A DNA stretch of 64,000 nucleotides. Origin: Lasioglossum baleicum (taxonomy: Eukaryota > Arthropoda > Insecta > Hymenoptera > Halictidae). The translations under genes and the position numbers were made by a program. Positions 1 to 13,308 of the stretch are shown one piece after another (positions within the stretch are counted from its first letter, which is position 1; every line of letters begins with the position of its first letter). A model generated the notes under the pieces. The model was not told the origin of the DNA. It ran no database searches and saw only the letters and a program-made list of their open reading frames with translations. Location: contig NC_134937.1 of NCBI RefSeq assembly GCF_051020765.1, positions 12,082,947 to 12,146,946 on the forward strand, written 5' to 3'.

Positions 1-3000
1 AGGGGCGAAGAAACGAGTCGACTGGTCCCTGTGGGAACCGATTAAAATCGGCTCGGTGGGGCCGAACCATCGAAATTCCTGTAGCTCGCGTACCGTTACC
101 TTCGATTCCTGTGAAACTGCGAGGTAGAATTGATAGGTGGACATGGCGCGGCGCGAACCCGGTCCCGGTTCTGTTCGCGTTGGTCCATACATAATTCTGT
201 CTCGTCTTTCTCGTTCGACAGGAGTCCCTTTTCGGACCAGTGGTTTCGGCGGGTACGCGCGAGCGCGAGCGCACGGCCACGCTCGGTTGTAAACATATAA
301 ATCCGCCGCGTGTAAATGCATCTCCGGGGCTTTACGATCGCCGGTTGTAAATTTCCGCCGGCGTTGAAACGACCATATAAACACCGCGCTCGCCTCCCCG
401 TTGTTTCGCGCCACGATGGGGGTGGCGGCGAGCTACTTCCGTGGAATTGGCGCTTTGATAGCGATGGCGTCGACACCACGACGGAACTGTCCATCCTAGA
501 ACCACCCGGTAGTAAAATCAACTTTCTAGTAGTCTCCCGTAAAATGGAAAGGATTGATTTGGTGGTCGCGTCCGGAAATCAATTTGTTTTCTGTATACAT
601 TCTAGTATGTATTCAGATTATAACTAAATATCTGCATGGTAAGAGCTCGACTAGGAACGGGGATTAAATAGTCTTGATGGTTGGGATTTGAAAATCAGTT
701 TGAAAGCAAGCTCTATTTGATTGGTTTGGAATGAAAATAGCGGAGCAAGTTGCAGGAAACGAAACTCCTTGGGTTATACGAGAATTTGTTTTCTGGAGGC
801 TGTGTGCGTGAATCCGGCAAGGCCTGTACTATTTCGGTTGCCTCAAGGCGAACGAAATACGAGTAGAAAGAATAGGCACGGTGCAAGTGCAACGTGTTAC
901 AATGGGAATATTAGAGTTTGCCCCTTCATTACGAAAACAGCGTGTTTCCTATAAACTCCAAGGTCTTCTAAGAATGACTGATTGAAAAATTTCGCAAATA
1001 CCACAGAGTCGTAAAACCCTTTACATAAAGTCTGCTTCATAAGAACGTTTCGTCAGAACGCAACAAACCAAAGAAGCGTTTAACGGTTCGCGAACTGTTC
1101 GGAATCTGCTGCTGCGAGGACGGACGCGGACGTGACGAAATGAAGGATCACGTGGCGTGCACGTCTTTCAGAAATAATCGTCGGCGGAGAAGGCGACATG
1201 ATTTTAGCATTATCAGGCGTCATGATCTCGTGTACCGAGGGCCAAGCCGGATCAGGCGCAAAGCATCCTTACGAAATCCAATTACGCTGACCGTTAGAGT
1301 CATAGAATTTTGTAAAACGTAAAAAGAATACAGCAAGGGACAAGAAGACGAAATCTTTTGCCATCTTCTTCGCTTTCACTCGTTGTTTACTCCGGCGCCA
1401 AATGGAACTGATAGCAGACCGCGATATTGCCGAGTAATTCAAACATTTTCTGCTGTCGAGATCATTAACTTCTCGGAACCGGTTCCAGCTAATTAATTGT
1501 TTAAACTTCGGGATAAACCTCTTGTAAAATTGCGCCCATCTATGTTAATTTTACACATTTCGCAGTATCACCGCTAAAGATGTCACTGGAATTTAATTCG
1601 AGTTATAGCTCGGGGAAGAAATCAGTTCGGGAAGGTCTTCTCATAATCTCTGGAGATAACTTTAATTTAACTTGAGAAATCACCGTCTACGTGCGTACTT
1701 ATCGCTTGCGAAACTCTTCGGGGTCCTAAGTATTAAGAAATTATAACAAACTTCGGATCGAACGCTGTTCCGTTTCTATCCTAGGAATCAGGAATCGAGG
1801 AAACATAAATCTAGTCGTTGAATTTCTCTATAAAAATATGAATTTACAATGGACGACCGCAGATTATTTGTCGGATATTATGGTATGTACCAGGGAAGGT
1901 TCTATTCTACAGAAGGTGCAAATTAAAAGCGGAACAAATGATTTCTGCAATCCGCTCGTAACATATCTAACAGCTAAGGGTAGAATAATTAATACACGAA
2001 GCGCTTTGCACAATTCTTTCCGCTGTAAGAGATAACATTATAATACATACGCCTGTTTCCATAAACTCCACGAACTACGTGGGCGTCTTTGAAAACTTCC
2101 CACCGGAGATATGAACAATATTTCACTTAAAATCTCCAAGGCAAGGCAGACTTTCACGGCATCGTGGAAAACGGCTTTGCGGCTCGCGGGAAAGCCTGAT
2201 CGAAAATATTACACGATATCCATTCTGTCGGAAGTTTCTCTCGTTAGTGTCCGCGTCTAACCACACGTGAAATCACGTTACGCGACCGGTCCCCATTTAC
2301 ATATTGCGAAATTCCATTCGTAGAATGTCGAATTGATATCCTTGCGTCACTTTATGGCCAGGATCCGTGCCGCAGGATCGTTTCACGTGGATCCTCGCGC
2401 ACGTGTCCGCTCTCGTAATCGCTGGTTTTATTTGCGATGAAATGATCGTCCATTGGCTAACAAATATTCACGCACAACAATAATAAATATGTATCTCTAC
2501 ACGTATACATTAATATATTTATAATTGATAATTGAGGCATAAAGATATTCGCGATAAATATAAACTGAAAGGCACGGTAAATTCTTGCATAATTGTTTTT
2601 GTGGCAAATGGACCATCGGAATCGGATGCTCGATACTGGCGGTGGACCGATAAACCAGATCATTAACTGGCGCATTAGATCGGTCGGTCGGCCTGCAATT
2701 TCGGTGCTGCCCCGTTCGCGATACACCTGCACCCGCGATTGATCGTTCCTGCACACAAATTGGCCCGGGCTCGGTGCGTTACGATGCATTTGTATCGCAT
2801 AACGGCGCCGTAACGCGGGCACACGCGCGATATCATCCATTGCCGCCCACGCGTCCAGCGAGAGAACCTAACGCAACACACGCCGAGAGTCGACCTCTTT
2901 CGCGGTTCGATTAACAAGAGAATTCCCGGCGTGGTTACACGCGGCCGCGAACTACATATATCCCCGCTAATGTCGTCATCGTCGCGAAAAACAACGCTTC

Positions 3001-6000
3001 CCGTTATTCGTCGGCTCTCTCGAATCACGCAATCCGTTTCCTGCTTTCCTCTAATAGACATTATTTTCGCGTCTGCTCCGTTTGTTTGGCCGCACGCGAG
3101 AGCCTCCGCGAGACATTTCAGATACCTACAGTCTCCGGAAAGATTTCCTTCGCTCTGCACCATCCTCTGCGAATTATTGCCTTAACTTGTTGAAGATTAG
3201 GTTAGAAAACATACTTTCCGTACTATGGCTCTGGTAATTTGTTCGCCCACTGCAATTTTTCGTACGAATTCGTAATTTGCATCTGCGGGAATGGTAAACT
3301 GTGATCAGGTGAGAAAGGATCGAATAAAATTATTCTCATCGCTCTGGCACATTAAATGGTGCGGATACGTTGAATTTTCGTACGGGGAATTTACGGACAT
3401 ATTTATTCGCGCAACGATACCGGCTTATGTAAGTTTACGCAATGGATTGTTAAATAATGACGCGGTCGCGGAGGGAGGACCGATTAAACGGCCGAGTTAT
3501 TTTCACGCTTGAAACTTGGGAATTTCTGAATTATTGTTATAGACAGCGACGGAATGCTTGTCCGATGCGATCTCGTTGCGAGATATGCAAACACCGATCG
3601 TAAAGTGAAATAGAAGATTAAGGCCGCGCGTGTCTAAATGAATGGGGAATCAAGAGCGCGCGTACCGAAGCGATAGAGACAATGCGAAATTTCGTCTCGT
3701 AAAAACCGTGTTTTGTGAAACTGCTTTATCCATAACTTGATCCGTTGAATGGCTCCTTTTCGCGCGGGCACTTCAAATAAATATAATTCACGCGATAATA
3801 CGAAAGGAAGTAACACGGTGGTAATTTGTCCTCGTCGCGCAGTGGCGGCGGCGAGCGTGTCGTTGGGGGGATCAACGTCGTAAATCAGGACTTTATTTTC
3901 GAGGTAGTGGGGAAAAAAGGAGGAAAATGATATGCGCTCGAGCCCCGAGCGCAGATTATATTCTCCAGAAACAGATGTTCGAACCGAGTGCCTTAATTAA
4001 GGGGTAATTATTTATCCGCTGCCTGAAGCCACTGGATCCTTCGTTAATGCATGCTGCAATTAATCGGGGAGAGGGATTCGCGGTGGCCAATCCGAAGTCA
4101 CCCTTGGATCCTGAAATCTTGTAATATTTGCATTCAGCGGAAAAGATGATACTCAAACTTCTGGTATATTCGTCAGTGAACCCTTTGCAATTAATATATT
4201 CATGTTTGTTCCCTTATTATTTCCATTGAATGTTGTACACATTTGTTGGGCTGTCGTTAAAATTATAATTTCGTAACGCGAATATCGAGTCAGTTCTTTC
4301 GAGCTCCGCGTGGCGTTGTAGCATCTTCTGGCAATTTTTCTTTCGGGCCGACAGCTCCTCCTTGCGACACTTGGCTCTTCGGTATAGAAAATCCCGGGTA
4401 CACGCTGTGACTTTCATATTTTTACTTCTCCTGCCTACCGCTTTGCCATCCGCAGCATCGCAATTAGTCATTAGGGAATCTGTTCCGTCTCTGCTCTAAT
4501 TTTAGTTCACTGCCTCGGCCAGGAACACGTTCAAGTTTGAATTAATTTTTGGACCAATGTATTCTCCTCCGTTTCGAAAAAAAGCTTCGCCAAACTCCCA
4601 ATTTCCCTTACAACTAATTATGTATAACCAATATGATTTACGTAAGAACGTGGTACAGTTATTAGTGGACGGAGAACACGTTGTATCGGTACACAACCCC
4701 TGTTACGAAACGAGACGGTTAACCAGAGCGTTATACGGTTGTCAAAGGGGTCGTTTACCTGTCGTTAATGTCGCGCGTCGGTCACCATCGCGTCGCCGTG
4801 TCCGACCTTATGATTCACTAACTGTCGCAAACGGCCCGATTGGCCAACACTCCGATGGAGTAGAGACGCTAGAAAGAGAGGTGGGCAGACTCGGTCCGAG
4901 TCAAGAAGGTGCTAATTTAACCGGGGCGATGATGGTCGCGTGCAAACTATCGCCGTAATAACGAGGGCCCTGCCCGCCGCGGCCCATTGTGAGCCGGTCA
5001 CGAGCACGGAATTTGTTTCCATTTTTCCCGGCATTAGCACCTTGTACGCCGAGCCTGGCACAATGGAGTGACGAGGGATTAAGGATCGGCCCCGCGAATT
5101 AACCGCGGCTTTATGGGAAGCACCACACGACGCTCATGGGGTTGAACGGTGCCGCGACCTCACCGGTAATTGGACACGTCGCGGGTTGCCACTTAACGGT
5201 GACTCATCCAGGATTATCTCGCGCAATCTGCTCTCGATGAGACACCGAACGAGACGATAAATCGTTACCAACGGTGCCTGGAAACCTGGAAACGTGGGCC
5301 CCATAGAAACCTGGAGTGCTCATGGTCATTATTTACCGAAAATTTCCTAATGGTTCTTTCAAAACCAAAGATTAAATTGTTCCAAAGCAACAGCAATTTC
5401 ATTCATAATTCCACAGGTTTTTAGAACCAATGCAGTTGAACAATCGATACAGTCCGTATCAAGGAATGCTGAGCGATCACGAAAAAACTCGGCGAAAAAG
5501 TGAGGGTCCGTACGGGGGGGAAGGACTTCGCGTTGGTCGGGACGGTAAGAAACACTTTCTTCTCTCTCGGCCGGCTGAATATTGGCATAAGGTTCGCGAG
5601 CCGGTTGCGTAATCGGTTCGAGGGGAGCCAAGGGGGAAAAAGCTCGCGTGCACGAGATCGCACACGCGTGTACGTGGCCGCAGACGCGCGGCAAGGTGAG
5701 CCGCGTGTGTGCGGGTCGCGTGGGTGGCGAGTGACTCACCGCCTTCAGAAATACATTCTCCGTACCCGTGTCCACAACAAACCGCGAACGTCACCGTTGT
5801 GTGTCTTCGATCGGACCTGCGATTTTTCGCGAGCCTGCCCGATTTTCGCGACGTCGCCAAATCTGTCTCACAATCATTCAAAACGAGAACCATTCCGAAA
5901 GAACGTAATTTTAGGTGCAACTTGAGCAGATCAGTAGATTGCGGGTTTCATACGTTTATGACGAAAATGGATAATTACTCCGAAGCTTGGAAGCAAATAC

Positions 6001-7412
6001 ATCTAAAAATGAACACCTAGTACACACGTACGATTTTCCATGAACGATTAAACGAAGAAAGATAAAACCTCGACCAGATCAGTACCGGCCAATAAAAGCT
6101 AAGGACCGTAATACAGTACGGGCGTTACAATCGTAAAGTATGGATCCGAAGAGATCCGGTAACGGTTGCGAGAGTCTTAAGGTCTTTATCTTCGGGCCGA
6201 ACGTCCCGAATAAACGACAAGAGAGAAAAAAGAAGAGTACGAGATTCCACGAGGTTGGCAACTCGCGCGTACACCTGGCGAGATGAATTTTTGTTTGGTC
6301 GCCGAGCGAGATCCAGGATACACATTTTACACGGTGCGCGCGAGAGGCTCGTTCGGCTTGTGGTGCTGGTTCCATGGCGGACTTAAATCAAAACCCGTTC
6401 GCCGGAACGCGAGAAACCCGACCATCGATATTGGAAACTAGTTACGAGCGTTTGTGTCATAACCGGCGACAGACTGCTATAAATAAACATTTACGATACA
6501 TCGATCAACCGTGCAACAAGCGTTAAACGAGCCGCGCAGCGCGATACCAATTAAAGACGAAAATAATCGGTGGCCGCGTGAAACTTGCAGAATGCACGGG
6601 AATTACGCGGCCCATTTGCATGATACAATTTAATGATCGGACGATGCCGATTTTCGTCGCTGTCGGCCACTGCGGCCCGGACCTCGTCCGAAAAATGGCT
6701 GTCCTCGGGGTAGACGCGTGACTCGGCTCGATTATGGTTACGACGCGACGCCGAGAACCGCCATCGTGATTGATTTTATTCGAACGTCGCGGTGATATCG
6801 AATGCAGTGTGCCTTTTTGTCAAAAATAGTTGACGAATGCACTCCTGAAAATTTTAATAAAAAAGCATGCGTGTTCTGAGATGATACTTGGAAAAATGTT
6901 TCACTAGGAGATTGCAACTCGATTGAATTGATTACTTCATAGTTTGATATTATACTTCTCCGAATCCAAATCGACCCCACACTGTCAAGACATCCGTGCT
7001 ATGTATTAATCTACTCCGTGCCGAGTAAGAAGTTACACGTAAAGGGGTTAAAAGCCGTGCGGAAAAAAACAGTTTGCGATACCCGACGAAAATAAACCGG
7101 CGATACATCACCGGAAGGAATGATCTACCACTCTCGTGGTTCATCTTCGAGTTTGCTCGTAAAGCTACCGTGGCACAGTGGTGTCGAAGAAGAAGTCACG
7201 TCCCCAAACACCATAAAACCGAGTCGGAGAACGAGATTCGGGCTGGTGCGGCGTCCCGCGTATTTCCCGATTCTGGGGGCGATGCGCGGCGCCGCGCCGT
7301 TTACCAAAGACACCATTTCCCCGAAACTGTTTCGAGAGGCAACATCGTTATTATTTCAGTTTTCAATCGGGTGACGGGATACTTTCCACTCGTGGGCCCG
7401 GGTTCGTCGAAC
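1..7412. other. Gene-poor CpG-rich DNA, no gene recognised
   Basis: I see no recognisable gene in this stretch. Open frames exist on both strands but overlap each other and carry no motif I can name. The only local structure I noticed is a short direct repeat: the motif CGGTTGTAAA followed within a few bases by TCCGCCG occurs at about 284-307 and again at about 342-360, each near a CATATAAA-like string. An octamer-type POU site ATTTGCAT lies at 6614-6621, but this 8-mer is expected about twice by chance in a window this size. The stretch is probably intergenic or intronic; short exons or enhancers cannot be excluded. Confidence 0.55.
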
Positions 7413-7473
7413 CGCTCCTCTCTCTCTCTCTTTCTGGCATCATCCTCTTCGTTTCTCCTTCTTCCTTCTTCAG
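7413..7473 (+). other. Pyrimidine-rich tract ending in an acceptor-like CAG
   Basis: About 60 bases are almost entirely C and T, including a (CT)n core, and end in TTCTTCCTTCTTCAG at 7473. A long polypyrimidine tract directly followed by CAG is the classic form of a 3' splice site on the plus strand. The downstream sequence stays open in one frame only to about 7514, so if this is an acceptor the exon is short or noncoding. A plain CT microsatellite is the main alternative, and similar tracts occur elsewhere in the window. Confidence 0.25.
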
Positions 7474-10400
7474 ACCGCGACCCTTATTTGCGTGGCAGCA
7501 GCACGGTGCGCTAACTCGACGCACTTAGCGCCGCTAGATTCCCCAGGCAGATATTAAAAACAGCTGGACCCCGGCCACACGAGCTCTACGTGTCGTTTAC
7601 AAGCGACGAATTTATCGCCCCTGCCGCGACTTTAAGTACCACCCCATAGCGACTTCGGCGAGAGTCGCTCTTTCGATATATCGAACGTCCTTTCCCCCAC
7701 TCTCGAGAAGTTTCACGAAATAAGGCTACTCGAACGGAAGTAATTTTCTCTTATCGCGTTTAAAATTAAAAGATTAAAACTTCAACATACATAAACGAAA
7801 AGATGAACTGAAAGAATGAACTGAAAATTTTGTCTCAGCGACGAACACCTTGCAAGGAAGAATAAGATGGGGAGAAATTGATTAAAGATGCGTGTATCTC
7901 GTAATAAATAAGGTACAGAGGCTTGATTGCACGGAAGCGACACTCATTGTTTATCGCTCCGTTAGCCAGACGTTATCTCCTCCCGCTCTCGGGGGCCAGC
8001 GTATTGTTCTTTTTTCTTCTGAATAATTGAAATTTATCCCGTGTCCTCGCTCGAGATCGTTCGCGTTCACGATTCCAGGTTAATTGGTCCGGATCGAGAG
8101 AAAGTTCATTTTGCAACCTTGTGAGGCGTGTCTCCTTGGTTGGACTGGTTGGCCGGAAGAGGCGGGGGTGAGATTGGCTCGCGAGATAGAAACGGCGTCG
8201 ATTAAGGAATTTCGCGCGCGTCTAGCTGTGTAATATAACGTCCAACGGTGTAAACATTATACAGGTCGTTATTTACACAGTCAACATCTACAATCTACAA
8301 TCTGGCTTTCTCAATAGATTACCTCGTCGCGAGGTAACGAGATAAACGGTCCATTTCTGTTGGGATTATTAGTCGAACGCGAAAATGATTACATACCCAC
8401 TCAATTGGGCGGATGGGCGAAATTCACAATTATCACCGCACTAATTTTTAGTTCGCGAAACGACAGTGCAGGATCGTGCGGACGGATCGTTTTGCCGCAA
8501 TTAGTTGATGCTAAATCGGGCGCCGATCGTAAATTCGCGCCGACACCGTCCCGGAATCCATTCGCGAATACGCCGGGCCGCGTCGCGGAAAATTGGAGCG
8601 TATCGTGGCCGTATGATGTGGCTGTACCGGGTGGTCGCGGAAAGAAGCCCTTCGTCCTTTTGCTCGTGATCTTGGATTTTATTCTTGGACGGGATACGGC
8701 TCTCTTCTCCCCTGTGTCTCGATCGCGCCCCGTTCCTTTTTACTCTATTTCGCGGCATCGGTGGAGAATGTTCGGGATTCTTTGTCCGTTACTTTGGTCG
8801 TCAAGACGCGATCGCCGTTTTTATTTGCCGCGTTCTTTATTTCGTCGGGACTCGTGTCTCGCATCTGGCATCGCTCGAAATTTCGGTCTTCTTGGTTCGC
8901 AAGTCGCTGGGGAAGTTTGCGCGTATGTTATCGCGGTATTAGAGACTGGAGAAAATCTGTAGGGGAATAATCTTTGTCGAATTACGCTGCATAAATAGAG
9001 GATGAATTTTATTCGACATTTATTCGGCAAAATAAAAATTGTTGGCAGCGTTTCGGCCCTCAGGGATTGAACCAACGCGTCGCGACGCGACGACGACAGC
9101 AATAAAATCGCGAGGAAATCAATAAATCGTAATGGCGGCGAGTGTCGTGAAAACTTTCTGTTCGGTGTCGGCGGGGATCGCTTAAGCAGCGCGCCGGTTA
9201 TTAAAGGAGACAGACGGTTGCCCGAGTGGACAAAGTGGTGCCATAATTTAGGAAGGATTCATGAGTAACGTCGACGTGTCAACCGTGCGACGTTCGCCGG
9301 GGCCGTGGTACGAGGGCCTTGCACTTTTGTAATGGCGCGACATTTGTTCGTGCGCGGCCGCTTAATTGACCAATTTTTAATGCCGAGCGCGGTATTTAAG
9401 GGGCCGACGAATCTCTCCGGTTTTAAACGAGGAAACGGCCACGGGTACACGAGTACATTAGCGGTTAATACGCTCGAGACGATCGCTGAACGACGTTTCA
9501 TTTAATCTCCGATAGTAGAAAGATACGAATAGGACAGAAACGGGTAACGTTGTTAAATTGTTCGGAGTACAGGGATGAAGTTAGCGATTTTCTTCGGAAA
9601 AGTGTGGTGATGTTTTCCCAGACAGTTCGTAACTCTTCCGAACGTCGGAGCCGCGAACGGATTAACGAGCGGGCTGATCGAAGTGTTGAGAAATTAAGTA
9701 GATCATTTCCGCAGGTGTTGCTTATAATTCACGGTGTCTCGCGGGGCCATCGACTCGTAAATATTCGGCGGGGCTCTCTTGTAAAAGATAATCGCGGAAT
9801 TGCGTCATTACAAATGACCGGGGCCGGGGCTCGTGCATTACCGGGAGCAGCTTTCGCGAATTTAAAAGCAATCGGGCAACGCCGCGCCGCCGCGCCGGGG
9901 CTCCGCTGATTAATCGGCGTTTATGCGAGCGTCGGGGTGGATCGAGAGAGGGGGAGTGGAGAAGTGTCGAGGAACGATCGGAGAAGAAAAAAGATGGCGA
10001 TCGAAGAAAGTGGAAGAGAGCAGCGAAAGAGGAGAGCAAGAGAGATCTCGCGGATGAGGATGTTTCATTGAGACTCGACGAATTCGTGCAAGCGCGAGCG
10101 GAGGGAACGAGAGACGGGAGAAGGAGCGGGTGGATGCATTCAAGTTATTTCTGGACCGACCCAGATATCTGCCGACATGTTTTCTTGGACCGTGCTTTAA
10201 ACTGTTTCGGATAATTAACGAATTGAATCGCATTCGCGCGCATCGCGAGCTCGTATTGTCCTCGAGCGACGCACAAAAACTTCTTTCACCTCGCGTACTT
10301 TGGCGGTCACGGGCTACCTGTGATTCGTTCCACCCGCTACCGGTGGCCTCGATGTAGACCGTAGATAATTGCTATCGAGGAACCGGGAACCTGTTGGTGA

Positions 10401-13300
10401 CGTGACGTCATGGATGGATAATTGTGCACGGGGTTTCCGAGAGGGCGGCGCGTGAGAAATTAATCTCGGCATTATTACGACGCGACGGGAACGTCTCGGT
10501 GCCGCTTTATTTTCGACGTGCGGCCCGACCCACTCGTTACAAGTAAATCTGGCGGACGCTCTGTTAACACCTTCTCTACCGGCTTGATCGTCAATCTAAC
10601 CGTTTCGGATGGTTTTATTGATGAGCTTTGCGCTCGAGAGCCGCGGTCCTCGAGATTCTCGCCGTTCGACTGGTTTATATGTTAAGAGGCCGCGCTTCGA
10701 TTAGCATTAATCACTCCGCTTTGAATTTGCCGAGAGGGTGCCGCGATTATTTCGAGCACACTGTTTCGCATTCGTTGCAGAAATCTCGATCATTACACCT
10801 GTCAACTCCAATTTCTACATCCGAATGCCTTCAGAAGCTCTTATCGGAGCAAAAACATTTGCACAGCTCTTGCAATGGGGATACAAAACATTCCTGAAGT
10901 TGAAAGTTCACGCAGCATCGAAAGTCGCGCGAATCATGTGAAAATTTTGAAATTCGCCAGACAGCGCAATTCCACCGAAAGGCAAATTTAAATACGCGAT
11001 CGCATGATTGATGCCGTTTATATGTATTCCGAGAGTTGATAGCTTCAATTATCGGTTCGACGAGTATTTCTGGCGGGCATCAGACGGTCGCAAACACGTT
11101 CGATATTTCATTGAATTTCACGAGATTACCGCACCGCACCGCGCCGAGTTGCGTCGGTATCCCCGATGCTTTCGTTAAAGATTGATTTTACCAATGCGTG
11201 ATTTTCACTTTTCTCGAGTCGTTTCGACGGTGGACGGGTCTGGCCCATCGACAGCTGGCAGATGTTATCAATGGACCGACGGGCATTTCAGCTTCGATTG
11301 ACTGACGTCCCGCGTAATTACGTAGAAGACGCGTGTCGCTCTACCAAATAAAATGATTCCCGAGCCGGGGAATGGGACAACGAGAGTCCTGACGTGCCTT
11401 TTTTTCACCTGGCGGCTTTCTCACGCCCCGAGACCCGACTGTTTCGAAACTTGGACACCTAAACTATCGTCCCGGTTTTACGGATCCTTGCGACTTCGAT
11501 CCGGAGTGAAAGTTCGTTATCTGATAAGGAGATAAGGTGAACACCAAATAGGAGATAATCCGAGCACACATTTATTAAATTCAAGTTACATCCTAAACAA
11601 ATACACAAAAATGCAACACAACCCACTCTAGTAAAAATAAAACGAAAGACCGAATTCGACAAAAATCTACAAGAACAGAGTTACGCAAAGCATCAACATC
11701 AATCTCCCACTCGCCCTCGATTCGTCTCTAAATCAACGAAAAAGAAGTTTGCTACAAATCCTCGCTTCGACTGGAGCTCTATTATCATTTGTGACACGGT
11801 ACACGCGCTAATTTATTAAATCAGACTGTTCCGTGTCGTTTTTACGTTGGAGGGGATGGGATGAAGTTGTTAGAAAAACATCCCCCGAAACGGCTGTCTC
11901 TTTGATTCACGGTTTCCTGCGGCTCGACGTCCGATTTCGTTGTATTTTCGTCTTCTACACTGCGTTTCTTTGCCTCCCACACTCTCCTACACCCTCCCTG
12001 ATCCTCCTTCACACCCTGTACGAGCTCTCCCAACCATACTTTCCCCGCCGGAACCCCCGGATATCCAGCCGGGCCTGTCTGACTTTCTTACTTTCTTACG
12101 AGTGGCTTCTTTCCCTCGTTTTTTTTCGCATCCACTACGTCCACGCGCCCAAGAAAAACATTTCGCGTGTCTCACCGAGTGTAAAGCCGGGTACACAGTC
12201 GTGCGAGCACACCAGAGGCGACGCGATGCGTCACGAACGCGTATTTCACGGTGCTCGATGCGAAACGGGATTTGCGGGAACATTCGCGACACGCGTTCCC
12301 CTTTTGCTGCGGGCGAACAGAGATGGAAACATCGTGAAAATCTCTCTTCTATCTTTCTTTTGCTCCTTCATTCGTTCCCTTTGCTTCTCCATCCCCCGTC
12401 TGTCGCGCCGAATGCTGTCACTTATCGCGAAAGTAATAATGTTCGCGATATGATTGCGGTATTCCCGGACCGACTGTATATTTATCTTGCGTTCGGTTCG
12501 CTCGGTTGTCTCTCCGCAGCATCTCTTTTCTTAGCCTGATTCTGGGACGGATTTCCTCAGACTCTTCTTCCTGGGTTCATCAACATTTAGATTGTCTACT
12601 GGCTCTGTTGAACCTCTTCGAGGGATGGTTTCAAGCAGTATGGTGAATTGTTCTGTAGCGTTGACACATATTGGTAAAAATAAATCTAACGTTAAGAGGA
12701 ATAAGTAATGGTGCAGGGCAAGAGAAACATGGCCCTCGAATAGAGACATTTTCTGTACGGTGCCCGCATTAGAAAATGAGCGGCGTTATGCTAGGTTTCA
12801 ATTAAGGTCCACTAGAAAGCGGACTTCACGCTTGTTTCCCTTTTCGGTTCCCTATCCGCACCTTGCCCGTGTTCCCGGCACAGTGTTGCAATTCCGAACG
12901 AGGTATAGGTACGCGGCGCGGCGGCAGAAAGTGACAGAGCAAAGAGCCGAGAGCCATTTGTTGCGAGCACGCCAACTCTCGGGGACGCGAATTTCATCGT
13001 CCCGCCCAGGTGTGTGTGTACCCGCCCTAAGGTGCACGTGCGTTTCTACGCGCAGATTTATGCACCGAGCAGAGGTGAGAGTACGTAGGTTTAACGAGTA
13101 GTACTATGACCCAGTTCAGACCCGGCTCGCACACGGTATTTCACGTGCACCGACACGTCTGCAAACATTTCGACTCCTGCTGGTGGACTACTCTAATCGC
13201 GGGCTCGTTGTTATTATTATCGTGTGAATATGCATCTGCGGAGGAACCGGGTGTTGCCGCTGTGACCTCAAACATTCTGCAATTGTTGCGCTCCGAGGCA
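7474..13300. other. Gene-poor CpG-rich DNA, no gene recognised
   Basis: No recognisable gene is visible. The long plus-strand open frame at 11833-12453 starts at GTG, is contradicted by open frames on the other strand, and matches nothing I know. The open frame at 8360-8962 starts at TTG and is likewise unremarkable. Pyrimidine-rich patches occur near 12345-12400. One perfect CRE palindrome (10403-10410) is listed separately. The stretch is most simply intergenic or intronic DNA. Confidence 0.5.
10403..10410. promoter_or_regulatory. Perfect CRE palindrome TGACGTCA
   Basis: The 8-bp palindrome TGACGTCA is present, preceded immediately by GTGACG, which makes an overlapping half-site. CREB/ATF-family bZIP factors are known to bind this motif. 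A second perfect copy lies at 16731-16738. One 8-bp match is weak evidence of function, because an 8-bp palindrome is expected about once by chance in a window of this length. Confidence 0.2.
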
Positions 13301-13308
13301 GTTTGCAT
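13301..13308 (+). repeat. Target-site duplication, left copy (GTTTGCAT)
   Basis: The 8-bp sequence GTTTGCAT directly abuts the left terminal inverted repeat of the transposon at 13309-13815 and is repeated exactly at 13816-13823. An exact 8-bp duplication flanking inverted repeats is the footprint of a cut-and-paste insertion by a P-type or hAT-type transposase. Confidence 0.85.

Noticed and set aside
6614..6621. POU octamer sites (ATGCAAAT or its complement) here and at 36335, 57301 and 58269
   Set aside because: Four matches in 64 kb against about two expected by chance is not meaningful enrichment without conservation.
9050..9085. Possible tRNA T-arm (GGTTCAATCCC on the minus strand)
   Set aside because: The flanking bases do not form a T-stem, and no acceptor, D or anticodon arm could be found at the right spacing.
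11833..12453. 206-codon plus-strand frame with hydrophobic stretches
   Set aside because: Non-ATG (GTG) start. The hydrophobic residues come from pyrimidine-rich DNA, which encodes Leu, Phe and Ser by default, so this is not evidence of membrane segments.
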